Shown: positions 33,488 through 42,885, numbered from the stretch's first letter. The stretch: 64,000 nt of DNA from Flavobacterium tructae (GCF_002217475.1 NZ_MUHH01000016.1:45747-109746), one strand, 5' to 3'. Made by a program: numbers and translations. Notes: a model not told the origin generated them from the sequence alone.

Positions 33488-36400
33488 TTATTTAACGATA
33501 ACCCATTCGCCTGAGGCTACTAAAGATTCCGCTTTTTTAAATTTCATTGTTTCCGTTTTGCCGGTTGCAACTTCCTGAACGGTTACAGTATCATTACGGT
33601 TGATTTTTGGCATGTCTCTTACAATCGTTTCAGTAACCTGACGCTGTTGTGTTTCTCCGGCTTCACGGTTGATTTCCTCGCTGTTTACGATTTCGTCTTT
33701 GCTTAATTTGAAGTTTTCTTTTTGACGTACTTCTTTAGCTTCGTGAATTTCAGGAACGTTTTGAGCCGGTAAATCACCTTTGAACAAGAATGAAATAACT
33801 TCTCTGTTTACGTTGTCTAACATTCCTCTGAACAAATTGAAAGCTTCTAATTTGTAAATAAGCAATGGATCTTTTTGCTCGTGAACGGCCAATTGAACTG
33901 ATTGTTTCAATTCGTCCATTTTGCGTAAGTGTTTTTTCCAGGCCTCATCAACGATAGAAAGAGTAATGTTTTTCTCGAAATCGGCAATTAACTGAGCTCC
34001 TTCGCTGTCGTATGCTTTTTTCAAATCAGTTACCACATTCAGTGTTTTGATACCGTCTGTAAACGGAACTACGATACGCTCAAAATGATTGTTTGGCTCT
34101 TCGTAAACTCCTTTAATGATTGGGAAAGCTTCTCTGGCGCTTCTTTCTGTTTTTTCAGTATAGAAAGCCAAAGTCTCTTTGTATATTTTTCCTGTAATTT
34201 CGATGTCTGATAATTTCGTAAAATCAGCTTCAGAAATTGGAGAAGTGATAGAGAAATAACGGATCAGATCAAATTCGAAAGTTTTGAAATCATTAGCTGC
34301 TTTATTCTGACTTACGATTAGTTCACAAGTATCGTAAAGCATGTTTGCGATATCCAGTTTCAAACGCTCACCAAACAAAGCATGACGACGACGTTTGTAT
34401 ACTACTTCACGTTGAGAGTTCATTACGTCATCATATTCTAATAAACGTTTACGAACACCAAAGTTATTTTCTTCTACTTTTTTCTGTGCACGCTCGATAG
34501 ATTTCGTCATCATAGAATGCTGAATTACTTCGCCTTCCTGAAGTCCCATTCTGTCCATCACTTTAGCTACTCTTTCAGAACCAAATAAACGCATTAGGTT
34601 GTCTTCAAGTGAAACATAAAACTGAGAACTTCCCGGATCTCCCTGACGTCCTGCACGACCACGTAACTGTCTGTCTACACGACGAGAGTCATGACGCTCT
34701 GTACCCACGATTGCTAAACCTCCGGCAGCTTTTACTTCCGGTGTTAATTTAATATCGGTACCACGACCAGCCATGTTGGTTGCAATCGTTACTACTCCGG
34801 CTTTACCCGCTTCTTCTACAATTTGTGCCTCTTGTTTGTGCATTTTAGCATTCAAAACGTTGTGTGTAACGCCTCTCATTTTCAACATACGGCTTAATAA
34901 TTCTGAAATCTCTACAGAAGTTGTTCCAATAAGAACTGGCCTTCCTGCATTTGATAATTCAGTAACGTCTTCAATTACAGCATTGAATTTTTCACGTGTT
35001 GTTTTGTAGATATAGTCTTCTTTATCTTGTCTCGCAATCGGACGGTTGGTTGGAATTTCAACAACGTCTAATTTGTAAATCTGCCATAACTCGCCAGCTT
35101 CTGTAACAGCTGTACCGGTCATACCACCTAGTTTGCTGTACATTCTGAAATAATTCTGTAACGTAACAGTTGCAAAAGTTTGTGTAGCAGCTTCGATTTT
35201 TACATTTTCTTTAGCTTCGATCGCCTGGTGTAAACCATCAGAATAACGACGGCCATCCATGATACGGCCTGTTTGCTCATCGACAATCATAATTTTGTTG
35301 TCCATGATTACGTATTCTACATCTTTTTCAAAAAGAGCGTATGCTTTTAAAAGTTGAGTAAGAGTATGAATACGCTCGCTTTTTACTCCAAAATCCTGGA
35401 ATAATCTTTCTTTCGCTTCTGCTTCACCATCTTTGTCTAATTTTTGCTTTTCAATAGCGGCAATTTCAGTTCCGATATCCGGAAGTACGAAAAAGTCCGG
35501 ATCAGTATCTCCTGAAAGGTATTGGATACCATTATCGGTTAATTCAACCTGATTGTTTTTTTCTTCAATTACAAAATACAAAGCTTCATCCACTTTATGC
35601 ATTTCGCGATTGTTGTCCTGCATGTATTGATTTTCGGTTTTTTGAAGCAATTGTTTGATTCCTTCTTCACTCAAAAATTTAATTAATGCCTTATTTTTAG
35701 GTAAACTTCTGTAAGCTCTTAACAATAAGAATCCACCTTCTTTAGTGTTTCCTTCTTTGATTAATTTTTTGGCTTCTGCTAAGAAACCGTTTGCCAACTG
35801 ACGTTGTTGTGCTACTAAGTTTTCGATTTTTGGTTTCAGTTCATTAAATTCATGACGGTCTCCCTGAGGTACCGGTCCTGAAATAATAAGTGGTGTTCTG
35901 GCGTCATCAATCAATACAGAATCGACCTCATCGACAATAGCATAGTTGTGTTTTCTTTGTACTAAATCGCTTGGCGAATGTGCCATGTTATCTCTTAAAT
36001 AGTCAAAACCAAATTCGTTATTGGTTCCGTAAGTGATATCGGCGTCGTATGCTTTCTTTCTTTGTTCCGTACTTGGCTGGTGATTATCGATACAATCAAC
36101 AGTTAAACCGTGGAATTCAAATAAAGGCGCTTTCCATGTGCTATCACGTTTGGCAAGGTAATCATTCACTGTTACTAAGTGAACTCCGTTTCCGGTCAAA
36201 GCATTTAAGTATAATGGAAGTGTAGCTACTAAAGTTTTACCTTCCCCTGTTTGCATCTCAGCAACTTTACCTTCGTGCAACACCATACCACCAATTAGCT
36301 GAACATCATAGTGAATCATGTCCCACGTGATGTCTTTTCCGGCCGCATTCCATTTGTTAGCCCAGACAGATTTTTCGCCATCTATAACAATGTATGGTTT

Positions 36401-36829
36401 TGTTGCCGAAAATTCGCGGTCTTTTGCAGTTGCGGTAACTTCAATATGAGAATTTTCTTTGAAACGACGAGCCGTTTCTTTTACTACAGAGAAAGCTTCA
36501 GGAAGGATTTCCAATAAAGTTTTTTCTGAGATTTCGTAAGCTTCTTTTTCAAGAGTATCAATCGCATCATAAAGATCTTCTCTTTTGTCGATGTCTTCGA
36601 TGTTTTCTACTTCTGCTTTAAGCGAAGCAATTTTAGCATCTTTATCAGCTCTGGCTTCTTTTATTCTTTCCTTAAAAAATACAGTTCTGGCCCTTAATTC
36701 GTCGTGAGACAAACTCATTAAGCTGGTTTCGAATGTTTTAATTTTGTTTAAGTAAGGCTGTAAAGCTTTGACATCTTTCTGTGATTTATCACCTACAAAG
36801 ACTTTAATAATACTGTTTATGAAACTCAT
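33488..36829 (-). CDS. secA: Preprotein translocase ATPase SecA
   Basis: This 1,113-residue motor of the Sec pathway drives unfolded proteins through SecYEG. Visible parts are Walker [13 protein letters not shown] (about 190-201), the Walker B region [19 protein letters not shown] (about 296-314), the [10 protein letters not shown] motif of NBD2, and [21 protein letters not shown] of the helical scaffold. At about 1,110 residues it is longer than E. coli SecA (901), the normal size for Bacteroidota, with extra loops near residues 330-430. The C-terminal Cys zinc finger is absent. Two hairpins follow the stop, and a DUF2795 gene lies upstream. Confidence 0.97.
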   Translation of the reverse strand: MSFINSIIKVFVGDKSQKDVKALQPYLNKIKTFETSLMSLSHDELRARTVFFKERIKEARADKDAKIASLKAEVENIEDIDKREDLYDAIDTLEKEAYEISEKTLLEILPEAFSVVKETARRFKENSHIEVTATAKDREFSATKPYIVIDGEKSVWANKWNAAGKDITWDMIHYDVQLIGGMVLHEGKVAEMQTGEGKTLVATLPLYLNALTGNGVHLVTVNDYLAKRDSTWKAPLFEFHGLTVDCIDNHQPSTEQRKKAYDADITYGTNNEFGFDYLRDNMAHSPSDLVQRKHNYAIVDEVDSVLIDDARTPLIISGPVPQGDRHEFNELKPKIENLVAQQRQLANGFLAEAKKLIKEGNTKEGGFLLLRAYRSLPKNKALIKFLSEEGIKQLLQKTENQYMQDNNREMHKVDEALYFVIEEKNNQVELTDNGIQYLSGDTDPDFFVLPDIGTEIAAIEKQKLDKDGEAEAKERLFQDFGVKSERIHTLTQLLKAYALFEKDVEYVIMDNKIMIVDEQTGRIMDGRRYSDGLHQAIEAKENVKIEAATQTFATVTLQNYFRMYSKLGGMTGTAVTEAGELWQIYKLDVVEIPTNRPIARQDKEDYIYKTTREKFNAVIEDVTELSNAGRPVLIGTTSVEISELLSRMLKMRGVTHNVLNAKMHKQEAQIVEEAGKAGVVTIATNMAGRGTDIKLTPEVKAAGGLAIVGTERHDSRRVDRQLRGRAGRQGDPGSSQFYVSLEDNLMRLFGSERVAKVMDRMGLQEGEVIQHSMMTKSIERAQKKVEENNFGVRKRLLEYDDVMNSQREVVYKRRRHALFGERLKLDIANMLYDTCELIVSQNKAANDFKTFEFDLIRYFSITSPISEADFTKLSDIEITGKIYKETLAFYTEKTERSAREAFPIIKGVYEEPNNHFERIVVPFTDGIKTLNVVTDLKKAYDSEGAQLIADFEKNITLSIVDEAWKKHLRKMDELKQSVQLAVHEQKDPLLIYKLEAFNLFRGMLDNVNREVISFLFKGDLPAQNVPEIHEAKEVRQKENFKLSKDEIVNSEEINREAGETQQRQVTETIVRDMPKINRNDTVTVQEVATGKTETMKFKKAESLVASGEWVIVK

Positions 36830-36916
36830 GATTTATTGTATTTCTATTTTATGTAAATGTGTATTTGAACCAAAAAAAAAGCCTCGGTGATGAGACTTTT
36901 TCCTTTGGTTTATTTT

Positions 36917-37138
36917 TTAATATTCATCCTCATTCCAAAGATAATCTTCGTCTGTTGGATAATCAGGCCAAATTTCTTCCATTGATTCATATATCTCGCC
37001 TTCGTCTTCAATTGACTGAAGGTTTTCTACTACTTCTAATGGAGCACCAGCTCTAATAGCGTAGTCAATAAGTTCATCTTTGTTAGCAGGCCATGGCGCA
37101 TCACTTAAATACGATGCTAATTCTAATGTCCAATACAT
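36917..37138 (-). CDS. DUF2795-family small protein
   Basis: A 73-residue acidic protein. YWTLELASYLSDAPWPANKDELIDYAIRAGAP is the DUF2795 core and is followed by an acidic tail ending in DEDEY-like residues. It has no signal or membrane segment. Genes of this family are commonly found just upstream of secA in Bacteroidota, as here (87 bp gap, same strand), so a shared transcript is likely. No function is established. Confidence 0.85.
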   Translation of the reverse strand: MYWTLELASYLSDAPWPANKDELIDYAIRAGAPLEVVENLQSIEDEGEIYESMEEIWPDYPTDEDYLWNEDEY

Positions 37139-37324
37139 CTGTTATCTGTTTAGTTTTGTGCAAAAATAAATTTTTTACTGAAAAAGACAAGTAAAATTTA
37201 ATTTATTTTAATAAAATTTAAGAACGTCATCTTTAAACTCCAAAAATCAAACTCCAAATACCAAAAAATGGTGATGAAATTTTGTTGGAATTTGGGATTT
37301 GAAAAATTGTAATTTCCAGAAAAT

Positions 37325-37894
37325 TTATTTTCTGGGGATCCATTTTACTTCCTCCGCGTTTAGATCTGAGGACAACTTCCGTGCCAAGACAAAAAGGTAG
37401 TCAGAAAGTCGGTTTAAGTATCGAATTGCGATTTCAGGAACAGCTTCATTATGGCTTAAATGTACTGCCAAACGCTCGGCGCGACGACAAATACAACGTG
37501 CTATATGACAATGTGACACAGTGGGATGTCCTCCAGGTAAAACAAAATGAGTCATTTGTGGAAGACTTTCTTCCATTTGATCAATTTCATTTTCTAATAA
37601 TTCGATATCTGTATCGATAATTCCAAGGTTTTTTAGACGAAGTTCTCCATTTTTAAGAACCTCTTTTTCTGCCGGAGTAGCCAAAATGGCACCAACGGTA
37701 AACAAACGATCCTGAATTTCAATTAAAATAGTCTTATAATGTGCATCCATTTCCTGATCGCGAATAAGTCCTATATAAGAGTTTAGTTCGTCTACAGTAC
37801 CGTAACTGTCAATGCGGATATGGTCTTTAGGAACACGGTCACCGCCAAAAAGAGCAGTAGTTCCTTTGTCTCCTGTTTTTGTATATACTTTCAT
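37325..37894 (-). CDS. Cob(I)alamin adenosyltransferase, PduO type
   Basis: This 189-residue enzyme starts MKVYTKTGDKGTTALFGG, the PduO N-terminal ATP-binding motif, and has RIDSYGTVDELNSYIG and the C-terminal RCICRRAERLAVHL plus YLNRLSDYLFVLAR. It makes adenosylcobalamin from cob(I)alamin and ATP. This serves adenosylcobalamin enzymes such as methylmalonyl-CoA mutase, consistent with the meaB gene at 11714. It is monocistronic and downstream of the ABC ATPase gene. Confidence 0.95.
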   Translation of the reverse strand: MKVYTKTGDKGTTALFGGDRVPKDHIRIDSYGTVDELNSYIGLIRDQEMDAHYKTILIEIQDRLFTVGAILATPAEKEVLKNGELRLKNLGIIDTDIELLENEIDQMEESLPQMTHFVLPGGHPTVSHCHIARCICRRAERLAVHLSHNEAVPEIAIRYLNRLSDYLFVLARKLSSDLNAEEVKWIPRK

Positions 37895-37903
37895 TTTTTT
37901 TGA

Positions 37904-37935
37904 GGTGCTAAGGTTCTGAGATGCTAAGGCTCTAA
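37904..37935. repeat. Octamer array GGNNCTAA, four units
   Basis: GGTGCTAA, GGTTCTGA, GATGCTAA and GGCTCTAA. An opposite set with CTAAG and AAACGATT octamers covers about 37985-38043 and runs into the 3' end of the ABC gene. Confidence 0.75.
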
Positions 37936-38030
37936 GGTTTTTCCCATTTGAACCAATTTACAGTCAGAACTTTTTTAAAGATTTTAAGATACTAAGCGAC
38001 TACTAAGTTTCTTTGCGATCAAACGATTAA

Positions 38031-38735
38031 TCAACTAAACGATTTAACTTCTTTTTGGGTGTCACTTTCGATTAATCCGTCTCTTAAACGTATTACACGA
38101 TGTGCATAGGCTGCGATGTCTTCCTCGTGTGTTACCAGAATTACGGTGTTTCCCTGTGCGTGAATGTCGCCAAAGAGTTTCATGATCTCCACAGAAGTTT
38201 TACTGTCTAAGTTTCCGGTTGGCTCATCGGCAAGAATAATAGAGGGTTTATTGACCAAAGCTCGTGCAATGGCAACACGCTGACGCTGTCCTCCAGATAG
38301 CTGATTGGGCTGATGATCCATTCGGTCGGCAAGATTTACCTGCTTTAAAACTTCTTCGGCTCTTTTAACACGTTCTGTTTTGGAGTAACCGGCATAGATC
38401 ATAGGCAATGCAACATTGTCTAAGGCTGTAGTTCTCGGTAGCAGATTAAAAGTCTGAAATACAAAACCAATTTCTTTGTTTCGAATTTCAGCCAGCTCAT
38501 CATCACGCATTTGACTGACATCTTTTCCGTTTAGTACGTACTGTCCGGAAGTTGGCGTATCCAAACAACCCAGTAAATTCATTAAAGTTGATTTTCCGGA
38601 TCCGGATGGGCCCATTAAAGCCACATATTCCCCTTTGTTGATTTGCAGGTCGATTCCTTTTAAAACATAAACAATTTCATTACCCAGAACGAAATCTCGT
38701 TTGATGTTGGTTATTTTAATTAATGGATTTGCCAT
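38031..38735 (-). CDS. LolD/MacB-type ABC transporter ATPase
   Basis: The protein has 234 residues: Walker [11 protein letters not shown]-loop [13 protein letters not shown], signature [13 protein letters not shown], Walker [12 protein letters not shown] and H-switch VTHEED. The pattern NLDSKTS and a short basic C-terminus place it in the LolD/MacB/FtsE group, which extracts lipoproteins or works with MacB-like permeases. No permease gene is adjacent, so its partner is encoded elsewhere. Confidence 0.92.
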   Translation of the reverse strand: MANPLIKITNIKRDFVLGNEIVYVLKGIDLQINKGEYVALMGPSGSGKSTLMNLLGCLDTPTSGQYVLNGKDVSQMRDDELAEIRNKEIGFVFQTFNLLPRTTALDNVALPMIYAGYSKTERVKRAEEVLKQVNLADRMDHQPNQLSGGQRQRVAIARALVNKPSIILADEPTGNLDSKTSVEIMKLFGDIHAQGNTVILVTHEEDIAAYAHRVIRLRDGLIESDTQKEVKSFS

Positions 38736-39038
38736 TTCGATTTACAATTTTGGATTTAAATGTACAAAAGACTTTTCAATAAAAGTATGAGTAGTCGAGA
38801 TTTGGTTTTTGTTACAAATTGTCTTTTGTTTTTTGTTCATCTGAAAATAACCAAAAAACATATCTTTTTTCGACAGAAGAGTGCTATGTTATTTTTGATA
38901 AATTTTACATAATTAACATTAAATCTTGTGTTTTATAGTTTTAATATGTTTTTAATGTTTAAAAGGTGATAATTGTGTAATTTTTTATAGTAGGTTTTAG
39001 GTAGATTTGTTAAGATAGTAACTAAAACAACTAAGATT
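38736..39038. other. 303-bp gene-free, very AT-rich gap
   Basis: No reading frame with a plausible product is seen. It contains several TTTTG-rich tracts and, at its downstream end, a -7 box for the lipoprotein gene. Confidence 0.6.
39002..39009 (+). promoter_or_regulatory. -7 box of the lipoprotein gene at 39039
   Basis: TAGATTTG fits TAnnTTTG. A TTG lies 26 bp upstream, longer than the usual 17-23 bp. The start codon is 30 bp downstream. Confidence 0.45.
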
Positions 39039-39698
39039 ATGAAAAATATATCATTATTATCCGGAATTGCGGTAATCGCATTAGGTTTTGTATCCTGTAA
39101 AGATGAAAAACAAGAACAGGCCGAAAAAACAATCGATTATTATGTTGCCTATGTCGACTCTGTTAAAAATGTTAAGGCTGATGATTTAAAGGCTGATTGG
39201 AAAGCGGTTGAAGCCGAGTATGAAAAAAGAGCTGCAAACGCTCAACTGGCACTTGCTGATATTAAAGAAAATAATGCCGCGACAGAGAAAATAAATACGA
39301 GCAAGATCAAATACGAAGAATTTAGAAATAATATGGTGACTATTCTTGCTCCTCCGGCCCCAAGTCCAAAACAGCAATTGCGTAATGCTTTATTTGGTGA
39401 AGGAAAGATTGGGGAAGATATGAGTTTTGCCTGGGTGAATGCTAAAAACATTCATAGTGTTTACCAACAGTTTGTGCATACGGTAGAAAAAAATAAAGAC
39501 AGTTACTCCCGTGAAGATTGGGACGAAATTAAATTGATGTATGAAGCACTTGACAGCCGAAAAAATACAGTAGAAAAAGAAGGCTTAACAGGCGAAGACA
39601 ATCGTAAAATTGCCGGTCTGAAATTAAAATTTGCGCCAATGTATACTTTAAACAGAATGGGGGCAAAGTCTGAAGAAACGGCGGCGGCTAAGAAGTAA
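39039..39698 (+). CDS. Lipoprotein of unknown function, helical
   Basis: This 219-residue protein has a lipoprotein signal (IALGFVSC, Cys20). The mature part is highly helical and charged (EKTIDYYVAYVDSVKNV, DDLKADWKAVEAEYEKRA), suggesting a coiled-coil or helical bundle. No named family is recognised. It is transcribed alone with its own promoter and terminator. Confidence 0.8.
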   Translation: MKNISLLSGIAVIALGFVSCKDEKQEQAEKTIDYYVAYVDSVKNVKADDLKADWKAVEAEYEKRAANAQLALADIKENNAATEKINTSKIKYEEFRNNMVTILAPPAPSPKQQLRNALFGEGKIGEDMSFAWVNAKNIHSVYQQFVHTVEKNKDSYSREDWDEIKLMYEALDSRKNTVEKEGLTGEDNRKIAGLKLKFAPMYTLNRMGAKSEETAAAKK

Positions 39699-39723
39699 GT
39701 TTTAAAATTTTGAATTAGTAAAA

Positions 39724-39754
39724 AAATGGCAGCCGGAAATGGTTGCCATTTTTG
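39724..39754. terminator. Terminator between convergent genes
   Basis: Stem AAATGGCAGCC and GGTTGCCATTT with a GGAAAT loop and T run. It serves the lipoprotein gene and can act in both directions. Confidence 0.85.
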
Positions 39755-39775
39755 TATCTACTATTTTGTAAATTA

Positions 39776-40627
39776 TTAGGATTGAAATCTTTTTAAATCT
39801 TCTAAAAAAATAGGCCAGATAGTATCTTTAAATTGACTTCTGAAAAAACCAAAATGACCTATGTCTTTTACGCCAAATTCTTCCGCTTTTAAATGAATTC
39901 TGCTTACTTCAGATTTTTTAAATTTGGAAGCAATCCAATCAATTGCTGATACAGTGGCATAAAAATCATTGTCGATACTATAAGATTTAATGCTGCAGTT
40001 TATTTTATCGTAATGTTCTTTTGCATTTTCGATGCAGTCAAAATGATAGTTGGGTTTCTTGCACCATTTGGCCCATTCAATCGCCATTCCCTTAGGTAAA
40101 TCTTCCATTCGGGTGAAGTGACTGGATGGGAGATAATTGAAGATTTTGGTAAAAGACGGTATAATTGCATACCACAAAAACTGCATTTTTAGTCGGTCAA
40201 ATCCTTTCCAGTGTATCCAGCTTCCGGATTGTGATGCCACCATTACAATACCATCAAATAAATTATTGGAAGGAACTAAACCTATTAGCTGACCGCCAAT
40301 ACTGTGTGTGATCACAAATAACTTACTGTGAGGATTTTTCTCTTTGACGTATTGGACTACCGTTTCGAAATCATTTTTGGCCCAATCTGAAGCAGTTGTT
40401 TTAAATTTAGAAAGTGGTGCGGACTTTGAGTCGCCAATTCCGCCGTAATCAAAAGTAAAAACAGAATAATGATTTTCGGAAAGATACGTTGCAAAATTGT
40501 AATAATAATTTTGTTTAACACCGGTGGCCGAAGCTATAATCACACAATTCTCGCTGGGAGTCGCGGATTTAAATTCTGTTACAGCTATAGGGTATTGTAA
40601 AGGGGTGTCGATTTTTATCGCATTCAT
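39776..40627 (-). CDS. Alpha/beta-fold hydrolase
   Basis: This 283-residue cytoplasmic protein has a nucleophile elbow THSIGG in place of the usual GxSxG, the oxyanion loop region GVKQNYYYN and a C-terminal GHFGFFRSQFKD with the catalytic His. The pattern resembles YheT/serine-aminopeptidase-like hydrolases. The substrate is unknown. Before the insertion at 40722-42102 its start would have lain about 50 bp beyond the end of the methyltransferase gene, so the two probably formed one operon. Confidence 0.85.
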   Translation of the reverse strand: MNAIKIDTPLQYPIAVTEFKSATPSENCVIIASATGVKQNYYYNFATYLSENHYSVFTFDYGGIGDSKSAPLSKFKTTASDWAKNDFETVVQYVKEKNPHSKLFVITHSIGGQLIGLVPSNNLFDGIVMVASQSGSWIHWKGFDRLKMQFLWYAIIPSFTKIFNYLPSSHFTRMEDLPKGMAIEWAKWCKKPNYHFDCIENAKEHYDKINCSIKSYSIDNDFYATVSAIDWIASKFKKSEVSRIHLKAEEFGVKDIGHFGFFRSQFKDTIWPIFLEDLKRFQS

Positions 40628-40676
40628 AAATGTATAAGTATAGAATGTAATAAAAGTATCATTTTAAAGTCATTTG

Positions 40677-40721
40677 TCAAACGCGAATCACAAAATGTTC
40701 TTTTTCCTGTTCGTATCTAAA
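40677..40721 (-). pseudogene. Displaced 3' end of the methyltransferase gene (left direct-repeat copy)
   Basis: On the minus strand this reads FRYEQEKEHFVIRV and then a TGA stop. Bases 40686-40721 are a perfect 36-bp match to 42103-42138, the last codons of the intact methyltransferase, which instead end VIRA-stop. The remnant marks the original end of that gene before a 1.4 kb module was inserted. Confidence 0.85.
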
Positions 40722-40736
40722 GTGTAATTCTCATAA

Positions 40737-41531
40737 TTAATTACCTAATTTTTTTTTCACTGAATTTAATTCTTGATTTTGAAGCTCAAGTTTTTTGTTT
40801 AAATCTATAATGTATAATGTTAATTCTTCAATCTTTTGTAAAAGTTTAGCATTCATTTCACCCAAGTTTATACCATTTTGGAGAACTTCTTTTTCACTTG
40901 GAATGTTTTCTAAATGTCCTTTTTCGCTAATGTGTTTTTCTACTTCTGAAAGGGTTGGCAGATTGTAATTTTCTTTAAAAACAAAGTCAGACCAATTTTC
41001 CATATCAACTTTTACTTCCTTTGAATGAATAGTTCCGTTTACATCAAGTTTGTTTTTAGGATTAATTGTTCCTATTCCAAAATTACCTGAATTTATATAT
41101 GAATTACTTGTTGCAGATAAAAGCACATTTGTTTGGGTTTGAGAAATAATTAGTTCTTTTGCTGTCAAAACTTTGGCGTTGAAATCTGTACTGTTGTTGT
41201 TTAAGTTTTCAGAATTATAAATTTTCTTCCATTCTGACCAAACTGTTCCGGCAGTATTTGTTGATTGACGAAAGTAAAAATCACTTTCGGTACTAAATGC
41301 CAGTTGTGTTCTCCAATCTGATCCGCCAGCTCCTCCCCAGTGCCTAAGCCCTAAGACAGTGCCATAAGTTGAAGGACTATTAAGTGTATGAGGTAAGTAA
41401 ATTGCTAGATCATTCGTAAATGTATTTAAATTGTCTACTCCTGTTTGTGTTACAAATTGCCCACGTGTAATAATTGTTGTGAAGAGCAGAATAACTACTA
41501 TTAAATGTATTTTTTTAACCTTGAAAATCAT
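40737..41531 (-). CDS. Secreted knob/coiled-coil protein, phage-fibre-like
   Basis: This 264-residue protein has a Sec signal (IHLIVVILLFTTIITRG). A knob-like beta domain (GTVLGLRHWGGAGGSDWRTQL ... WSEWKKIYNSENL) resembles the pyocin-knob repeat found in tail fibres. The second half carries the Bacteroidota adhesin-like segment NFGIGTINPKNKLDVNGTI ... WSDFVF and ends in a coiled coil (LLQKIEELTLYIIDLNKKLE). The signal and context argue for a cell-surface or secreted fibre, not a phage virion. It is 20 bp after the XRE gene in the same operon, inside the insert. Confidence 0.8.
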   Translation of the reverse strand: MIFKVKKIHLIVVILLFTTIITRGQFVTQTGVDNLNTFTNDLAIYLPHTLNSPSTYGTVLGLRHWGGAGGSDWRTQLAFSTESDFYFRQSTNTAGTVWSEWKKIYNSENLNNNSTDFNAKVLTAKELIISQTQTNVLLSATSNSYINSGNFGIGTINPKNKLDVNGTIHSKEVKVDMENWSDFVFKENYNLPTLSEVEKHISEKGHLENIPSEKEVLQNGINLGEMNAKLLQKIEELTLYIIDLNKKLELQNQELNSVKKKLGN

Positions 41532-41551
41532 TGATAATATTTTGAGATTGT

Positions 41552-41950
41552 CTATTTAATTAATTTTTCAAGCCTTGCCATCATTTCATCTTTCTCTTTC
41601 AGCATACGCTCATAGAGTGCGATTTTTTCTGCATGCAGTTGAATAATCTTTTCAATTGGATTATGGTTATTAATTACAAATCCAATTGCGTTATCATTAG
41701 TATTAAATGTATTCGCAATCACATTTACGGCCTGTTCTTCATCAAAATTTTGAAAAGCTTCTACTGGAATTCTTAATACGGCTGAAATTTGTTTCAATAG
41801 GTTTTCTTCAATTACATCTTTCTGCTCAAGCATTGAAATTTTCTTTTGGTTCCAGTCTTCACCCAAATTATAAGCCAGTGCTTCCTGCTTGATGTTAAGC
41901 ATTTCTCTAAAACGTTTTACGTTTCTTCCCTGATGAATTTTCTGTTCCAT
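41552..41950 (-). CDS. XRE-family transcriptional regulator
   Basis: This 132-residue protein has an N-terminal HTH_3 domain (about 8-62: RNVKRFREMLNIKQEALAYNLGEDWNQKKISMLE). A spacer follows, and then a C-terminal coiled coil (IQLHAEKIALYERMLKEKDEMMARLEKLIK) that probably dimerises. The upstream region carries two copies of TTCAAAGATAAAA 37 bp apart, so autoregulation is possible. It heads the two-gene insert. Whether it also controls the methyltransferase next door is unknown. Confidence 0.88.
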   Translation of the reverse strand: MEQKIHQGRNVKRFREMLNIKQEALAYNLGEDWNQKKISMLEQKDVIEENLLKQISAVLRIPVEAFQNFDEEQAVNVIANTFNTNDNAIGFVINNHNPIEKIIQLHAEKIALYERMLKEKDEMMARLEKLIK

Positions 41951-41975
41951 AATGAATATTATTTTTTTGAAGGTT

Positions 41976-42020
41976 CAAAGATAAAATTATCCAAAGTAAA
42001 AAGTCTGAATTTCAAAGATA
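41976..42020 (-). promoter_or_regulatory. Paired TTCAAAGATAAAA sites upstream of the XRE gene
   Basis: CAAAGATA at 41976-41983 and at 42013-42020 reads TATCTTTG on the minus strand, a -7 box. The flanking TTCAAAGATAAAA is repeated exactly 37 bp apart. This gives either tandem promoters or an operator pair for the XRE protein. Confidence 0.5.
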
Positions 42021-42093
42021 AAAAAACATCTCATAAAATGTTATTTTTGTAAGATATTATATCTGAAATTAGAGAGGATAAAAATATTATGAA

Positions 42094-42885
42094 TTAGGCT
42101 CTAATCACAAAATGTTCTTTTTCCTGTTCGTATCTAAAAAATACAAATCCCCATTGAAAAGTGTCTATAGTGACTTTTACTTTTGGATGATTTTGGATGA
42201 TTCCCCAGGCTTCTTCCATTTCTTCTGACCAATGAATGTCGTCAAAGATCCAAACCGAATCGTTGTTGATTGTTGGCAGTAAAAGCTCAAAATAGGCTAA
42301 AGTTGCTTTTTTGGAATGATTTCCGTCGAAATAGATTAAATCGAAGTCTTCAGTCTCCGTTTTTAGTCCCTGTTGAATATCCTGAAGATAGTTTTCAAAT
42401 TCTGTTACAATTGAATTTACATTAGAACAATCAAACTTTGTAAATTGATTTTGAGCAACATTTGCTGTATTTGGGCAACCTTCTAATGTAATAACTTTTG
42501 CTTTTGGATTCCCTAAAGCCAGAGCTGCAGTGGCCAAACCTAATGATGTTCCAATTTCTAAAACATTTTTAGGCTGAAAATAATTGGTTACACGAAATAA
42601 CAATTCAGCCCGTTTTGGAGAGATTCCGGCTGTTTGGGCAATTTTTGAAATTTGCCTGCTGTTGGATTTAAAAACTTTTGAACCCGCTCCAAAATCCGTT
42701 ACTTGAATGAAATTTTTATTTTCTAAAAGTGATTTTCGATATTTTTTTAGAATTAAATATTCCGGTTTTGGTTTCCTGTCGTAAAAACATTTCGTCAATA
42801 GATGGAATACAAACGGAGAATGAACAGCATGCTCGTTTTTAGAGTTCCAAAGAAATTTGAGATATGATTTTATTGTATGTAGCAT
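42094..42885 (-). CDS. Class I SAM-dependent methyltransferase (O-methyltransferase-like)
   Basis: This 263-residue enzyme has SAM motif I (VLEIGTSLGLATAALAL), an acidic end of strand 2 (VITLEGCP), motif YFDGNHSKKATLAYFE and IFDDIHWSEEMEEAW. These fit the O-methyltransferase-like group with the Asp residues for metal or SAM. The last 12 codons plus the stop region are repeated at 40677-40721 beyond the insert. The present stop (VIRA then TAA) is supplied by the insert. Substrate unknown. Confidence 0.88.
   Translation of the reverse strand: MLHTIKSYLKFLWNSKNEHAVHSPFVFHLLTKCFYDRKPKPEYLILKKYRKSLLENKNFIQVTDFGAGSKVFKSNSRQISKIAQTAGISPKRAELLFRVTNYFQPKNVLEIGTSLGLATAALALGNPKAKVITLEGCPNTANVAQNQFTKFDCSNVNSIVTEFENYLQDIQQGLKTETEDFDLIYFDGNHSKKATLAYFELLLPTINNDSVWIFDDIHWSEEMEEAWGIIQNHPKVKVTIDTFQWGFVFFRYEQEKEHFVIRA
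42103..42138 (-). repeat. Right copy of the 36-bp direct repeat (methyltransferase 3' end)
   Basis: Perfect 36-bp match to 40686-40721. It encodes the tail FRYEQEKEHFVI of the methyltransferase. Confidence 0.9.

Larger units (their letters stand above)
40722..42138. mobile_element. Putative two-gene insert bounded by a 36-bp direct repeat
   Basis: The unit holds an XRE regulator gene and a secreted knob/coiled-coil gene and ends in a copy (42103-42138) of the methyltransferase 3' end. The original end is left at 40686-40721. No integrase, transposase or inverted terminal repeats are seen. A copy of the gene end at the far junction is what site-specific integration into a gene 3' end produces. 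The mechanism is inferred. Confidence 0.6.

Noticed and set aside
40737..41531. Prophage tail-fibre gene
   Set aside because: There are no other phage genes, a Sec signal is present and the only neighbour is an XRE regulator in a 1.4 kb module.
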